A stretch of 64,000 bases of DNA from contig NZ_CP041969.1 of NCBI RefSeq assembly GCF_014107495.1, positions 5,877,501 to 5,941,500 on the forward strand, in the 5' to 3' direction. The stretch is from Cohnella cholangitidis (lineage in GTDB: Bacteria; Bacillota; Bacilli; Paenibacillales; Paenibacillaceae). The translations under genes and the position numbers were made by a program. This document shows, piece after piece, positions 49,427-58,982 of the stretch (its first letter is position 1; each line of letters opens with the position of its first letter). The notes beneath the pieces were generated by a model that had not been told where the DNA came from, searched no databases, and worked only from the letters and a program-made list of their open reading frames with translations.

Positions 49427-50380
49427 ATGTCCGTGTTTTCGTTCAAGACTAAAGTTCGCCGAGGCTATAGGCTTCGCTTGACATGGATCGTCGTAACGTG
49501 TCTGCTTGCGCCGTTAGCGTTCGCACCGGCGCCCGTTTGGGGCAGCACCAAGGTTGCGGGAAGCGGCTCGGGCTCGCCTGCCATAGATAAGTTCCTAGCG
49601 GCTTCGGAAGCGTTGTATCAAGCCGTGAATAAAGGCAACCTGGAAGCAGCTCTTGGCGGATTAGAGGAGATCGAACTCCGATTCCGCAATCTTCCGATGA
49701 AAGCAATCGGGACTGCCGAGGGCATACATGCCCTAGCAAACAGCATTACCGAGTTGAAACGTACGTCGGCAGCGCTTCGTCCCGATGAACGGAAATGGAA
49801 GTCCGGAGCGGCAGCTCTTAGATTGGCTGCCGATGCGTTGGCACATCCGGATAAACCGATCTGGCACCAATACCGGGCGGTAATAGAGGACGATATCGTA
49901 AAAATCCATAAAGCTATGCCGCAGGCAACATCCGTTACCTCTCCGGTCTCTAGCAGCGTTCGAGCTGCCTTCGATCAACTGACGGAGCATTACCGCTTGA
50001 TCCGCACGGCGGCTATGCTTCAATCCGAACCTTGGAAAGTCGAGCGCAGCGATTCCGTCGTGCGTTATGCGGGTCGTATCTATGATGCGGATTCTCCCTC
50101 GGCTGAATTGCTGCTCGGAACGATCCCGCCGTTGCGGGAGGCTTTGAACGGTTTGTTTCCCGGCAAAGAAGCGTCGACAGCTATTGTGCCTCCGGTCAAC
50201 GTAGTTCCCCCGTCTTGGGGTTGGTCGGCCATGATGGGTTCTTTTATCGTCACCATTCTTACATGGGTCGGTTGGAGACGTTACAAGGTCGACGAGTATG
50301 CGGGCAAAGACCGACGGACATCGGCTAAACGGGAGGATGCCGCGCAAAAATGGCTGAATAAGTGGAAAAACAATCCGTAA
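49427..50380 (+). CDS. ypjB: Sporulation protein YpjB
   Basis: 317 residues with an N-terminal signal-like segment (about 14-34), a helical soluble region and a C-terminal membrane helix (about 268-285, SAMMGSFIVTILTWVGW). Size, topology and place between ypjA and the YitT gene match YpjB, which has been linked to sporulation in Bacillus; mechanism unclear. ATG 49427 follows TAGGAGGGG. Confidence 0.75.
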   Translation: MSVFSFKTKVRRGYRLRLTWIVVTCLLAPLAFAPAPVWGSTKVAGSGSGSPAIDKFLAASEALYQAVNKGNLEAALGGLEEIELRFRNLPMKAIGTAEGIHALANSITELKRTSAALRPDERKWKSGAAALRLAADALAHPDKPIWHQYRAVIEDDIVKIHKAMPQATSVTSPVSSSVRAAFDQLTEHYRLIRTAAMLQSEPWKVERSDSVVRYAGRIYDADSPSAELLLGTIPPLREALNGLFPGKEASTAIVPPVNVVPPSWGWSAMMGSFIVTILTWVGWRRYKVDEYAGKDRRTSAKREDAAQKWLNKWKNNP

Positions 50381-50393
50381 GGAACTCGCTTAG

Positions 50394-51263
50394 TTACTCG
50401 TCGCGGAAACCTTCCCCTAAGACGTCATGCACATCGTTTATTACAATAAAAGCCCTCCGGTCATGTTGACGGACGAGGCTTTTTAATTTGCGTATTTCGA
50501 AGCGGCTGACGACGCAATAGACAATGGTTTTATTTTCGCCCGAGTAAGCCCCGATCGCCGGCATCAGCGTTACGCCGCGATCAAGCTCAAGAGTGATGAC
50601 TTTGGCGAGTTTGTCCGGAGCTTGGCACAGAATCGTGAACGCTTTTGCCGAATAGGCCCCCTCTTGGATGAAATCGATGATTTTCGAGGCGATAAATACG
50701 CTGACGAGCGTATAAAGAACTTTTTCTTTCGGAATAAAGAGAAGGGACACGCCAAGGATAAGCACATCCAAGGACAGAATAATCTGTCCCATGCTCCAGC
50801 CTCTCGCTCTGTGCAATATTCTTGCAACGATGTCTACCCCTCCCGTCGTTCCTCCCGCGCGAAAGACGAGACCCAGCCCGATTCCAAGCGTCACTCCCGC
50901 ATACAGCACGACAAGGATGAAATCTTGCTCCGACTTGAACGGGGTAAGCCATCCGCGAGCAACGAGCGTCTCAGCAATCCAAAGGAAGAAGGATAACAGC
51001 ACCGTGCCCGCAAAGGTATAGATCATCGCGCCTTTGCCAAGCTGGCGCCAACCGAGTATGAATAACGGAAGGTTGATGAGCAGGGAGCTTAACCAGACGG
51101 GGAAGTCTAATGCATAATTAAGGAGAACGGCGACTCCGGTTACTCCTCCTTCCATAAGGAGGTTGGGAATGATGAAATATTGCAAACCGAAAGCATATAA
51201 GGCTGTGCCTGCGAGAAGTAAGCTCCAAGATCTGATGCTGCTCCATAGGTTAGATCGACTCAT
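50394..51263 (-). CDS. YitT family membrane protein (YpjC position)
   Basis: 289 residues on the minus strand; start at 51263 chosen because GGAGG lies nine bases upstream, while a start at 51287 has none. Five N-terminal membrane helices with GGVTGVAVLLNY and FRAGGTTGGVDIVARI, then a C-terminal DUF2179-type domain (about 215-289). The family is common in Bacillota with no proved function. It is convergent with ypjB, 13 bases between stops, and divergent from mazG. The same class of gene occupies this place in Bacillus. Confidence 0.85.
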   Translation of the reverse strand: MSRSNLWSSIRSWSLLLAGTALYAFGLQYFIIPNLLMEGGVTGVAVLLNYALDFPVWLSSLLINLPLFILGWRQLGKGAMIYTFAGTVLLSFFLWIAETLVARGWLTPFKSEQDFILVVLYAGVTLGIGLGLVFRAGGTTGGVDIVARILHRARGWSMGQIILSLDVLILGVSLLFIPKEKVLYTLVSVFIASKIIDFIQEGAYSAKAFTILCQAPDKLAKVITLELDRGVTLMPAIGAYSGENKTIVYCVVSRFEIRKLKSLVRQHDRRAFIVINDVHDVLGEGFRDE

Positions 51264-51348
51264 AGGACAATACCTCCAAAATTGCATTTGTTTTCGTATA
51301 CGTCTTACGCTAACATAGGAGAGAAACCTTCACGAAAGGATATGGACG

Positions 51349-51717
51349 ATGGGAGAGTCACGCATAGCCGATCTAGCGTTAACGGAAAGGACGCTGGCCG
51401 ACATCCAACGCGACGTGGATGCTTACATTTCGCAATTCAAAGAAGGATACTTTTCGCCGCTGTCCATGCTCGCCCGAATGTCGGAAGAAGTAGGGGAATT
51501 AGCCCGCGAAGTGAATCACCGATTCGGCGAGAAGCCGAAGAAGAGGGATGAAGCCGACAATTCCATCGAGCTGGAGCTTGGCGATATTTTATTTATTGTG
51601 ACCTGTTTCGCGAATTCATTAGGGATCGATTTAACGGAAGCTCATCGCAAGGTGATGCATAAATTCAATACCCGCGACGCCGACAGGTGGACGAAGAAGC
51701 ACACCGATAATCCCTAG
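51349..51717 (+). CDS. ypjD: MazG-like nucleotide pyrophosphohydrolase (YpjD)
   Basis: 122 residues, MazG fold with metal-binding motif RMSEEVGELAREV and ELELGDILFIV (EExxE...E..D). Hydrolyses non-canonical or excess NTPs. Own start after AAAGGATATGG-type site. Followed at once by the TPR gene and dapB. Confidence 0.9.
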   Translation: MGESRIADLALTERTLADIQRDVDAYISQFKEGYFSPLSMLARMSEEVGELAREVNHRFGEKPKKRDEADNSIELELGDILFIVTCFANSLGIDLTEAHRKVMHKFNTRDADRWTKKHTDNP

Positions 51718-51763
51718 TTTTCATATGCTGAACTATCCCCTCATGGAAAGGAGGATGGTCGGC

Positions 51764-52312
51764 ATGGACGGGGAAGAGTGCCTCCGGCAGGCATATGAAG
51801 CCATCTTTGAAGGGGATTTCGAGTCGGCGGTGCACTGGTTCGGGCAAGCGATTGCGATCGAACCGGATAATGCGGCGTATTATTATAGCGGGTCCATTAC
51901 TTGCGCAAGAAGCGGCAAGCTTTCGATGGCGATGGCATATGCCCTGAAAGCCGTCGAGCTGAGTCCGGATGATCAGGCCTATCGTCTTAATCTTCGGATG
52001 ATCGTGTCCCGGCAGAAAATTGCCGAAGCCAGACATTATCTATCTATGGTATCGCCGGACGTCGAGAAGAGCGTCTCGCTGCTGAAGGAGGCCGCGAATC
52101 TCGATCCGCTGTCGGCGGAAGCGCGATTTATGCTAGGGGCGCTCTATCGGTTGCAGAGGGATTACAAGCTTGCCATCGAATCCTTACGGGATGCGCTTCA
52201 ACTGGAACCGCAACACGAGGAAGCCAAACGCATGCTGCATGAAGTCCGCTCCGAGAGGAGACGCCTTCTTAAACAACAATATTCACATTATCATTCGAAA
52301 AGGAATAGGTGA
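51764..52312 (+). CDS. TPR-repeat protein
   Basis: 182 residues from ATG 51764, nine bases after AAAGGAGG. Three or four tetratricopeptide repeats, e.g. AVHWFGQAIAIEPDNAAYYY, AMAYALKAVELSPDDQAYRL, AIESLRDALQLEPQHEEAKR; basic tail (HSKRNR). Probably binds a protein partner. Not in the Bacillus order between ypjD and dapB as I remember it. Confidence 0.75.
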   Translation: MDGEECLRQAYEAIFEGDFESAVHWFGQAIAIEPDNAAYYYSGSITCARSGKLSMAMAYALKAVELSPDDQAYRLNLRMIVSRQKIAEARHYLSMVSPDVEKSVSLLKEAANLDPLSAEARFMLGALYRLQRDYKLAIESLRDALQLEPQHEEAKRMLHEVRSERRRLLKQQYSHYHSKRNR

Positions 52313-52316
52313 TCGC

Positions 52317-53120
52317 ATGTCGCAGAAAATTACCGTAGCCGTAGCAGGAGCAACCGGTCGCATGGGCCGCGAAGTCGTCAGAATGGTATTGGAAGATCCG
52401 GAGCTGGAATTGGTCGCGGCCATAGCTACGTCATCGGGTCCTATTGACGCCGGCACGCTTGTCGGAAAGCCTAATACCGGCGTCATCGTTTCCCCCGTGT
52501 TAGCGGATGCGTTGTCGTCTACCCGGCCTGACGTGCTTGTAGACTTCACGAATCCTAAATCCGCGATGCCGAATACGGAAACGGCGCTGGCATACGGCGT
52601 TCGTCCCGTAATAGGAACGACGGGCTTTACTCCGGAGCAGATAGCCGATCTGGACAAGCAATGCCGCGAGCTCGGCATCGGCGGTCTCATCGCGCCTAAC
52701 TTCTCGATCGGGGCGATCCTGATGATGAAGTTCTCGGCGATGGCTGCAAAGTATTTTCCCCATGTGGAAATCATTGAATACCACGGCGACCAAAAATTAG
52801 ACGCCCCTTCGGGAACTTCCGTTAAGACGGCGGAGTGGATATCGGAAGCGCGGCAAGAGCTGCGTCAAGGCAATCCGAACGAGGAAGAGCTTATCGAAGG
52901 CGCAAGAGGCGGCTATTATAACGGTTTCCGCATACATAGCGTTAGGTTGCCTGGAGTATTCGCACAGCAAGAGGTGGTGTTCGGAGCATTCGGCCAAACT
53001 TTGAAAATCCGTCACGATTCCTACGATCGTGCAGGGTATATGCCCGGCGTAAACACGGCGATCAAGAAGATCATGAACGTGACCGGCATGGTATACGGTT
53101 TCGAGCATTTCTTGGATTAG
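52317..53120 (+). CDS. dapB: 4-hydroxy-tetrahydrodipicolinate reductase
   Basis: Lysine/diaminopimelate pathway. 267 residues from ATG 52317. NAD(P) motif VAGATGRMGREV and catalytic region EYHGDQKLDAPSGTSVKTA, where the common HH pair is His-Gly (first His kept). DPA for spores also comes from this branch. Order ypjD-dapB-mgsA as in Bacillus. Confidence 0.95.
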   Translation: MSQKITVAVAGATGRMGREVVRMVLEDPELELVAAIATSSGPIDAGTLVGKPNTGVIVSPVLADALSSTRPDVLVDFTNPKSAMPNTETALAYGVRPVIGTTGFTPEQIADLDKQCRELGIGGLIAPNFSIGAILMMKFSAMAAKYFPHVEIIEYHGDQKLDAPSGTSVKTAEWISEARQELRQGNPNEEELIEGARGGYYNGFRIHSVRLPGVFAQQEVVFGAFGQTLKIRHDSYDRAGYMPGVNTAIKKIMNVTGMVYGFEHFLD

Positions 53121-53144
53121 CATACGACGAGAGGATGACCAACG

Positions 53145-53567
53145 ATGATAGATATCGCACTTATCGCGCATGACCGCAAAAAAGACGAAATGGTTAATTT
53201 TGCGATCGCATACGAGCATGTATTGCAACATCACCGCTTATACGCCACGGGTACGACGGGCACGCGAATTATGGAGAACACCTCGCTGCAGGTACATAGA
53301 TTCATGTCGGGACCGCTTGGCGGGGACCAGCAAATCGGAGCGAGAGTCGCGGAAAATACGATGGACCTTATTTTATTTTTCAGGGATCCGTTAATGGCGC
53401 AGCCTCATGAGCCGGACATTATCGCGCTGTTGCGGTTATGCGACGTTCAAGGCATTCCGGTCGCGACGAACGTCGCCACGGGCGAATTGCTCGTGAAGGC
53501 GCTGGAGCGCGGAGACTTCGCTTGGCGCGAGCTTGTACATAAATATAAGCCTGGACTAGAAGGATGA
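53145..53567 (+). CDS. mgsA: Methylglyoxal synthase
   Basis: Turns dihydroxyacetone phosphate into methylglyoxal, a bypass under phosphate shortage. 140 residues with [42 protein letters not shown] and the catalytic Asp in FFRDPL. Starts 24 bases after dapB. Neighbouring bacillithiol genes detoxify its product. Confidence 0.96.
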   Translation: MIDIALIAHDRKKDEMVNFAIAYEHVLQHHRLYATGTTGTRIMENTSLQVHRFMSGPLGGDQQIGARVAENTMDLILFFRDPLMAQPHEPDIIALLRLCDVQGIPVATNVATGELLVKALERGDFAWRELVHKYKPGLEG

Positions 53568-53574
53568 CGGCGAG

Positions 53575-54284
53575 ATGAACGTGAACGGGCAAGATCAATT
53601 GGATATTCTCATATTCGCAGCGCACCCCGACGACGCGGAGATCGGCATGGGCGGAACGATCGCCAAACATGCGGGAGCAGGCCTAAAGGTCGGCATCGTC
53701 GATCTTACGTACGCCGAAATGTCTTCCAACGGCAACGTCGACACTCGTCAAAGGGAAGCCGCAGAAGCCTCCGCCGTGCTCGGTTTGGCCGTTCGCGACA
53801 ACTTAGGCTTGCCCGACAGAGGCTTGGCCGTTAGCTCCGAGCAGACGGATAAATTGGTTGCATGTATTCGTAAATACCGGCCTCGACTCGTATTCGCTCC
53901 CTATTTCTTGGATCGGCATCCCGACCATATTACGTGCAGCCGAATGGCAGAAGAAGCGGTATTCAACGCGAAACTCAGAAGATATATGCCTGAGCTGCCG
54001 CTTGGACGATAGAGCAGTTATTTTTCTATTTTATTAACGACGCGCATACTCCGCAGCTGTTAACGGACATAAGCGACGTTCACGAGACGAAAATGAATGC
54101 TTTGAGAGCATACCGCTCGCAATTTATGCCGGAGAGCGGCGGAGACGATTGGGTAGAGACGCCACTTACCGGAGCTTATCTGGACAATATCGTGGCAAGA
54201 GACCGTCTGCTTGGACAAGCTAAGAAATACGGGTACGCGGAAGGCTTTATCGCCAAGGGGCCGATTTCGCTCGATCGCTTCTAA
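53575..54284 (+). pseudogene. bshB1: Bacillithiol GlcNAc-malate deacetylase BshB1, interrupted by a 1-base deletion
   Basis: Removes the acetyl group in bacillithiol synthesis. First frame: zinc site AAHPDDAEIGMGG and RHPDHITCSRMAEEAVFNAK up to MPELPL, then a stop. A -1 shift near 54000 gives WTIEQLFFYF and later MNALRAYRSQFMPESGGDDW to the end at 54284. Restored length 236 residues, that of BshB1. Either an assembly error or a true break; it is the first gene of the bshB1-bshA pair. Confidence 0.8.
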
Positions 54285-54341
54285 TGGCGAATCCTAGGGG
54301 AATATATTAACGTAAGGCGCAACAAGATGGGAGGGATTGTC

Positions 54342-55505
54342 ATGAACCGTCCGCTTAAAATCGGCATCACTTGCTACCCTTCGCTTGGAGGCTCGGGCGT
54401 AGTCGCGACGGAACTCGGCAAGCTGCTGGCGGAGAAAGGCCACGAAATACATTTTATTACGCATAGCATGCCGTTCAGGTTAGGCAAATTTCGCCGCAAC
54501 ATCTTCTATCACGAGGTGGAAGTGTCGGATTATTACGTGTTTCGTTATCCGCCGTACGATTTGTCGTTAGCCAGCAAAATGAATCAAGTCGCAAGGCTGC
54601 AGAAGCTCGACTTGCTTCACGTACATTACGCCGTGCCTCATGCGATCTGCGCGATTCTGGCGAAGCAGATGGCAGGAGACGATCTTAAGGTCGTTACGAC
54701 GCTGCATGGAACGGATATCACCGTATTGGCGCAGGATGAGACGCTAAAAGATATCATTCGGTTAGGCATTCGCCAGAGCGACGCGGTAACCGCGGTAAGC
54801 CGCGATTTGATTAAAGAAACGCGCGAGCTGTTAGATATACAAGAACCAATCGATTTAACCTACAATTTCGTGGACAAACGAATCTATTATCCGCGCGAGT
54901 GCACGGATTTGCGCCGAGATTACGCCGATCCTCACGAAAAAGTATTGATGCATATTTCAAATTTCAGGCCCGTTAAACGTACGGCCGACGTCGTCGATAT
55001 TTTCGCCAAAGTTAACGAAAAAACCCCTTCAAAGCTGCTGCTCGTAGGGGAGGGGCCCGATTTGCCGAAAATACAGACGAAAATCCAAGCGATGGGTCTT
55101 GCGGAACGCGTTCGCTTTTTGGGAAAACAGGACGATGTGGCGCAGGTCATCTCCATAGCGGACTTATTGCTGCTCCCTTCGGAGAAAGAAAGCTTCGGGC
55201 TCGTCGCTTTGGAGGCGATGGCATGCGGAGTGCCTACGATCGGATCCGTGGCCGGCGGCATTCCCGAGCTGGTGCAGCACGGGAAGACCGGATTCCTGTC
55301 GGCAATCGGCAATACCGGTGAAATGGCGGATAACGCGTTGAAGTTGTTGTCGAACGAGAAGTTGTACGCGGATTTCCGGGAAGCGTGCATCCAGCGGGCT
55401 CATAACGTCTTCTGCGACAAGCTGATTACCGCGCAATACGAGGAAATCTATTATCGCGTGCTCGGTATGCCTCTTCCGGCCCAAGTACCTGTCTGCAACG
55501 TTTAA
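54342..55505 (+). CDS. bshA: N-acetyl-alpha-D-glucosaminyl L-malate synthase BshA
   Basis: First step of bacillithiol: UDP-GlcNAc plus malate. 387 residues, GT-B glycosyltransferase (family 4) with ITCYPSLGGSGVVATELG and EKESFGLVALEAMACGVP near the C-terminal nucleotide site. ATG 54342 after GGGAGGG. Follows bshB1 as in Bacillus. Confidence 0.95.
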   Translation: MNRPLKIGITCYPSLGGSGVVATELGKLLAEKGHEIHFITHSMPFRLGKFRRNIFYHEVEVSDYYVFRYPPYDLSLASKMNQVARLQKLDLLHVHYAVPHAICAILAKQMAGDDLKVVTTLHGTDITVLAQDETLKDIIRLGIRQSDAVTAVSRDLIKETRELLDIQEPIDLTYNFVDKRIYYPRECTDLRRDYADPHEKVLMHISNFRPVKRTADVVDIFAKVNEKTPSKLLLVGEGPDLPKIQTKIQAMGLAERVRFLGKQDDVAQVISIADLLLLPSEKESFGLVALEAMACGVPTIGSVAGGIPELVQHGKTGFLSAIGNTGEMADNALKLLSNEKLYADFREACIQRAHNVFCDKLITAQYEEIYYRVLGMPLPAQVPVCNV

Positions 55506-55549
55506 GATGCGGATCGCGCAAGCGGCCGCGTAACCGGAGGAACGAGAGC

Positions 55550-56865
55550 ATGTTAGAAACGCAAGACGATTCGTTATGGGCCGAGGGGCTGGAAATCGTC
55601 CGTCGCATCGAGGCGGGCGGCTATCAAGCCTACATGGTCGGAGGCTGCGTGAGAGACCGGTTGATCGGTAGGCCGATTCGCGATATCGATATCGCGACCT
55701 CCGCGACCCAGAACAAGTGATGGCCTTGTTTTCGAGAACTTTGCCTACCGGAATCAAGCATGGCACGGTAACCGTCATGGAAGGCGACCGCCCTTTCGAG
55801 GTGACGACTTTCCGCCGGGAATCCGGCTATTCCGATTCCCGCAGGCCGGACGAAGTCGCGTTCGTGCTTGACGTTCGCGAAGATTTGGCTAGGCGGGACT
55901 TTACGTTTAACGCGATGGCCATCGGCTCCGACGGCATAGTCGTAGACCCTTTCGGCGGGCAGGACGCTTTGCGCGCCGGGGTCGTGGCATGCGTCGGAGA
56001 GCCGTCGGAACGCTTCGGCGAGGATGCGCTGAGGATGCTTCGGGCGATCCGCTTCGCGGCCGAGTTCGATTTCGATTTGCTGCCCGAAGTATGGCAGGCA
56101 GTCGTATCGCATCGGGAAAACCTGAAGCATGTTGCGATAGAACGGGTTGCGGCGGAATGGGATAAGATGATGGCGGGATGCGGTCCGGATCAAGCTTGTC
56201 ATTATTTATTCAAAAGCGGTCTTCTCGAGCATGCGATAGAGCCGTTGCCCGAAGCTTTCAAGGCGGCAGCGGAGAGATATCGGTTCAACAGGCTCTCTTG
56301 GGAATGGGATCGGTGGGGCATGGCCTACTCCGATGAAGCGACGATGGGTAACCTTTCGCAGCTTCCCGCGATTTCCGATCCGGATTTACGGTGGGCCGCT
56401 TTGCTTACGGGAATGGCTTTGAGCGAGAAGGATTGCGCGGAGTTATTCCGTACGTTGCGCATTAGCGGCAGACGGTCAACGCGGATCGCGGGAATCGTAG
56501 GCATGAGCGAGCAGTTAAACGAATATGACGATCATTCGTTCCGGGAGGGCTGGACCCTCGCCGTTCTGCAACGCGGCCGCACGCTTTCCGAGGACTGGAT
56601 CGAGATGAACGAGGCATGCGGCAATGGATCCGCGGCCGATTGCATGGATTGGCTGGAACAATTGCCGGTAACCTCGATCTCGGATTTGAACGTTCGCGGA
56701 GACGAAATGACGCGCGCGTTAGGCAGGCGGCCGGGACCGTGGATTACGGAAATGCTTCAACGATTGCTGGAGGCGGTGGCTTTCGGAATCGTTCCGAACG
56801 ACAAAAGCGCACTGCTCTCGGTAGCGGCCAAAGAGAGCGCGGAAAGCAGGGAAGAGGAAAGATGA
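55550..56865 (+). pseudogene. cca: CCA tRNA nucleotidyltransferase, interrupted by a 1-base deletion
   Basis: Adds or repairs tRNA 3' CCA. ATG 55550 after GGAGGAACG. First frame has MVGGCVRDRLIGRPIRDIDIATSA; a -1 shift at CCC 55707-55709 is needed to enter EQVMALFSRTLPTGIKHGTV, FRRESGYSD, LARRDFTFNAMA and the C-terminal domain. Restored length 438 residues, in line with class II CCA enzymes. The nucleotide-binding DxD (RDIDIA) lies just before the break. Ends four bases into birA. Since genes such as tRNA-Pro here encode CCA, loss might be tolerated, but the pattern suggests a sequence error. Confidence 0.8.
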
Positions 56866-57848
56866 GCAACGATAGCTTGTTAAGTCTATTAGAGGCCGAG
56901 GCAGGCGAATACGTCTCCGGCGAGGAGATCAGCCGCAAGCTTAACGTCAGCCGGACGGCCATATGGAAGCAGGTACGCAAGCTGGAAGCTAAGGGGTACC
57001 ATATCGAAGCCGTCCCCCGTCTCGGTTATCGCTTGACCGGGAAACCTTCGCGGTTGTCGATCCAAGAACTGCTGCCTAAGCTCAAGACAAATCTGTTCGG
57101 ACGGCAATTGCATGTTCTTGACGTCGTGCCTTCGACTCAAGATGAGCTACGTCGGTTAGCGGAGCAAGGGGCGCCAGAGGGTACGCTCGTTATCGCCGAA
57201 CAACAAACGAACGGAAGAGGCAGAATGGGGCGCCATTGGGTATCCCCTGCCGGCAAAGGGGTATGGATGAGCTTGCTGCTTCGTCCTCCTGTGCCTTTGC
57301 AATTAACGCCGCAATTGACTTTGCTGGCGGCGGTTGCGTTGAGCAGGGCGATCTCCCGCGAAGTCCCGGTCGAAATCGGAATCAAATGGCCTAACGACCT
57401 TCTTGTCGGCGGCAAAAAAATAAGCGGAATTTTGCTGGAATCGGCAGCGGAAGACGAGAGACTGCGGTATGTCGTCGTCGGGCTCGGAATATCCGTTAAT
57501 CTGGAAGAGGAAGACTATCCTCCCGAGTTGTTGGAGAAGGCAATCTCGCTCAAGATGTCGTCGGGTAACGCGGTCAATCGCAGCGAGTTGATCGCAACCA
57601 TACTCGAGGAATTCGAGCGTCTCTACGGTTTGTATTTAGAGCAAGGGTTCGCGCCGATCCGTTCGCTATGGGAGGCGCATTCCGTCACGTTGAACAACGA
57701 GACGTTGCTCTATACGCCGCAAGGTTCCGTTAAAGGAATACCGAGAGAGTTGGATGAGACGGGCGGTTTAAAAGTCGAGTTGCCGGACGGAACCTATCGA
57801 ACGATCTATTCGGCGGAAATCGGGGAAGCTAAGGTTGGCGGTTCGTAG
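56862..57848 (+). CDS. birA: Biotin ligase and biotin operon repressor BirA
   Basis: 328 residues. N-terminal winged helix (about 1-65, SGEEISRKLNVSRTAIWKQV), central ligase with EQQTNGRGRMGRHW and IKWPNDLLVGGKKISG, C-terminal SH3-like domain. Attaches biotin to carboxylases and represses biotin genes. ATG 56862 overlaps cca (ATGA); GAAGAGGAAAG precedes. Confidence 0.95.
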   Translation: MSNDSLLSLLEAEAGEYVSGEEISRKLNVSRTAIWKQVRKLEAKGYHIEAVPRLGYRLTGKPSRLSIQELLPKLKTNLFGRQLHVLDVVPSTQDELRRLAEQGAPEGTLVIAEQQTNGRGRMGRHWVSPAGKGVWMSLLLRPPVPLQLTPQLTLLAAVALSRAISREVPVEIGIKWPNDLLVGGKKISGILLESAAEDERLRYVVVGLGISVNLEEEDYPPELLEKAISLKMSSGNAVNRSELIATILEEFERLYGLYLEQGFAPIRSLWEAHSVTLNNETLLYTPQGSVKGIPRELDETGGLKVELPDGTYRTIYSAEIGEAKVGGS

Positions 57849-57868
57849 ACGGCGAACCCGAATTCTGT

Positions 57869-57874
57869 TATAAT
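57869..57874 (+). promoter_or_regulatory. -10 element at the start of the pan leader
   Basis: TATAAT at 57869; a -35 is not clear. It would start a leader of about 240 bases before panB. Confidence 0.45.
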
Positions 57875-57879
57875 CTGTG

Positions 57880-58048
57880 TGCGAGGTGGTATTGCCGGAT
57901 TGGTGAACCGCACTTGCCCCAATGCGTAATACATGTTAACGAAGAATGCAATGCAATCGAATACCGTCAAATGATTCGCGGCGGATTCTGCTCTGAGCCG
58001 AAAGGACCGAGACAGAAGGACGTGAAGGACGTTCTATGTTGAATGGAG
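57880..58048 (+). ncRNA. Structured leader upstream of panB (candidate cis-regulator)
   Basis: The 272-base gap between birA and panB has no ORF but many pairings: GTGCG/CGCAC near 57880, a long-range GGTATT/AATACC pair, TTCTG..CAGAA enclosing CC-GAAA-GG, and a 9-base direct repeat GAAGGACGT twice (58015-58032). It ends in a terminator. Candidate riboswitch classes near panB include the pan motif, but I cannot match its consensus. A T-box is rejected (see rejected list). Confidence 0.45.
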
Positions 58049-58083
58049 ACCTTTTTTGCTCATGGGCAAATTAGGTTTTTTTT
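58049..58083 (+). terminator. Terminator-like hairpin at the end of the pan leader
   Basis: ACCTTTTTTGC (58049-58059) pairs with GCAAATTAGGT (58066-58076), two mismatches, then T8. With the leader it forms a possible attenuator for panBCD. Confidence 0.65.
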
Positions 58084-58120
58084 GTTGTTATATCCTGTAA
58101 CTTATAGGAGGATGTTCCCC

Positions 58121-58982
58121 ATGAAACAAGCATTGACCCTTCCGCGGCTTAAAGCGATGAAAGCCCAAAACAAGCCGATCGCGATGTTGACGGCTTACGA
58201 TTATCCATCGGCGATGCTCGCGGAGGAAGCCGGCGTCGATATGATCCTGGTCGGCGATTCGTTAGGCAACGTGGTGCTCGGATACGATACGACGGTTCCC
58301 GTTAAGCTGGAAGACATGATCTATCATTCTCGCGCCGTCGTACGGGGAGCGCCGGGAACGATGGTCGTGACGGATATGCCTTTCGCTACGTACCGGCTCG
58401 GACCGGAAGCCACGCTGCGAAATGCGGCTCGGCTGATGCAGGAAGGCGGCGCGCACGCGGTCAAGCTTGAAGGCGGAGCGGAGTTGGCCGAGGAAATCAG
58501 GCTGCTCACGTCCGCGGGAATTCCCGTTCTCGGACACATCGGATTAACGCCTCAGTCGGTACATCAGATCGGCGGCTATCGGGTACAGGGCAAGAGCAGC
58601 GAAGAGGCGGAGAAGATGCTGCAGGACGCCAAGCGCTCGAGCAAGCCGGAGCATTCGGCATCGTGCTGGAACTCGTTACGGAGGAGCTGGCGGCGGCCGT
58701 GACGCATTCGATCGGCATTCCGACGATCGGGATCGGCGCCGGCAGAGGCTGCGACGGCCAAGTGCTCGTGTTTCACGATATCCTGCGTTTCGGTTCGGGA
58801 ATCCGCGACAAAAAATGGTAAAGACCTACGCGAATATCGGAGATACGATCCGTTCCGCGATTACCCAATACGTAGACGACGTAAAAACGAAGGCATTTCC
58901 CGAAGAAAAGCATTCCTTTCCGTTAAACCAATCCTCTACGCATAGCGCTATGAACAAATTGTATGGAGGAGAAGGAAAATGA
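58121..58982 (+). pseudogene. panB: 3-methyl-2-oxobutanoate hydroxymethyltransferase, two 1-base deletions
   Basis: First step of pantothenate synthesis. ATG 58121 after AGGAGG. Clear PanB motifs [20 protein letters not shown] and MPFATYRLG; frame fails at 58631 (AAGCG where AAGGCG is expected), resumes in -1 frame with [11 protein letters not shown] and [19 protein letters not shown], fails again at the A-run 58810-58815 (A6 where A7 is needed for KKMVKTYA), and ends at 58982. With two bases restored it has 287 residues. Overlaps panC by four bases. Two breaks in one gene favour sequencing error. Confidence 0.85.

Noticed and set aside
57880-58083. T-box riboswitch before panB
   Set aside because: A sequence like GGTGAACCGC occurs but at the 5' end, not just before the terminator, and no specifier loop or AG bulge could be placed; panB is also not a usual T-box target.
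7442-58815. Programmed ribosomal frameshifting as the common explanation of the eight broken genes
   Set aside because: Slippery heptamers in the right phase and downstream pseudoknots are not seen, and the affected families are not known to use it; the uniform single-base loss fits an assembly error better.
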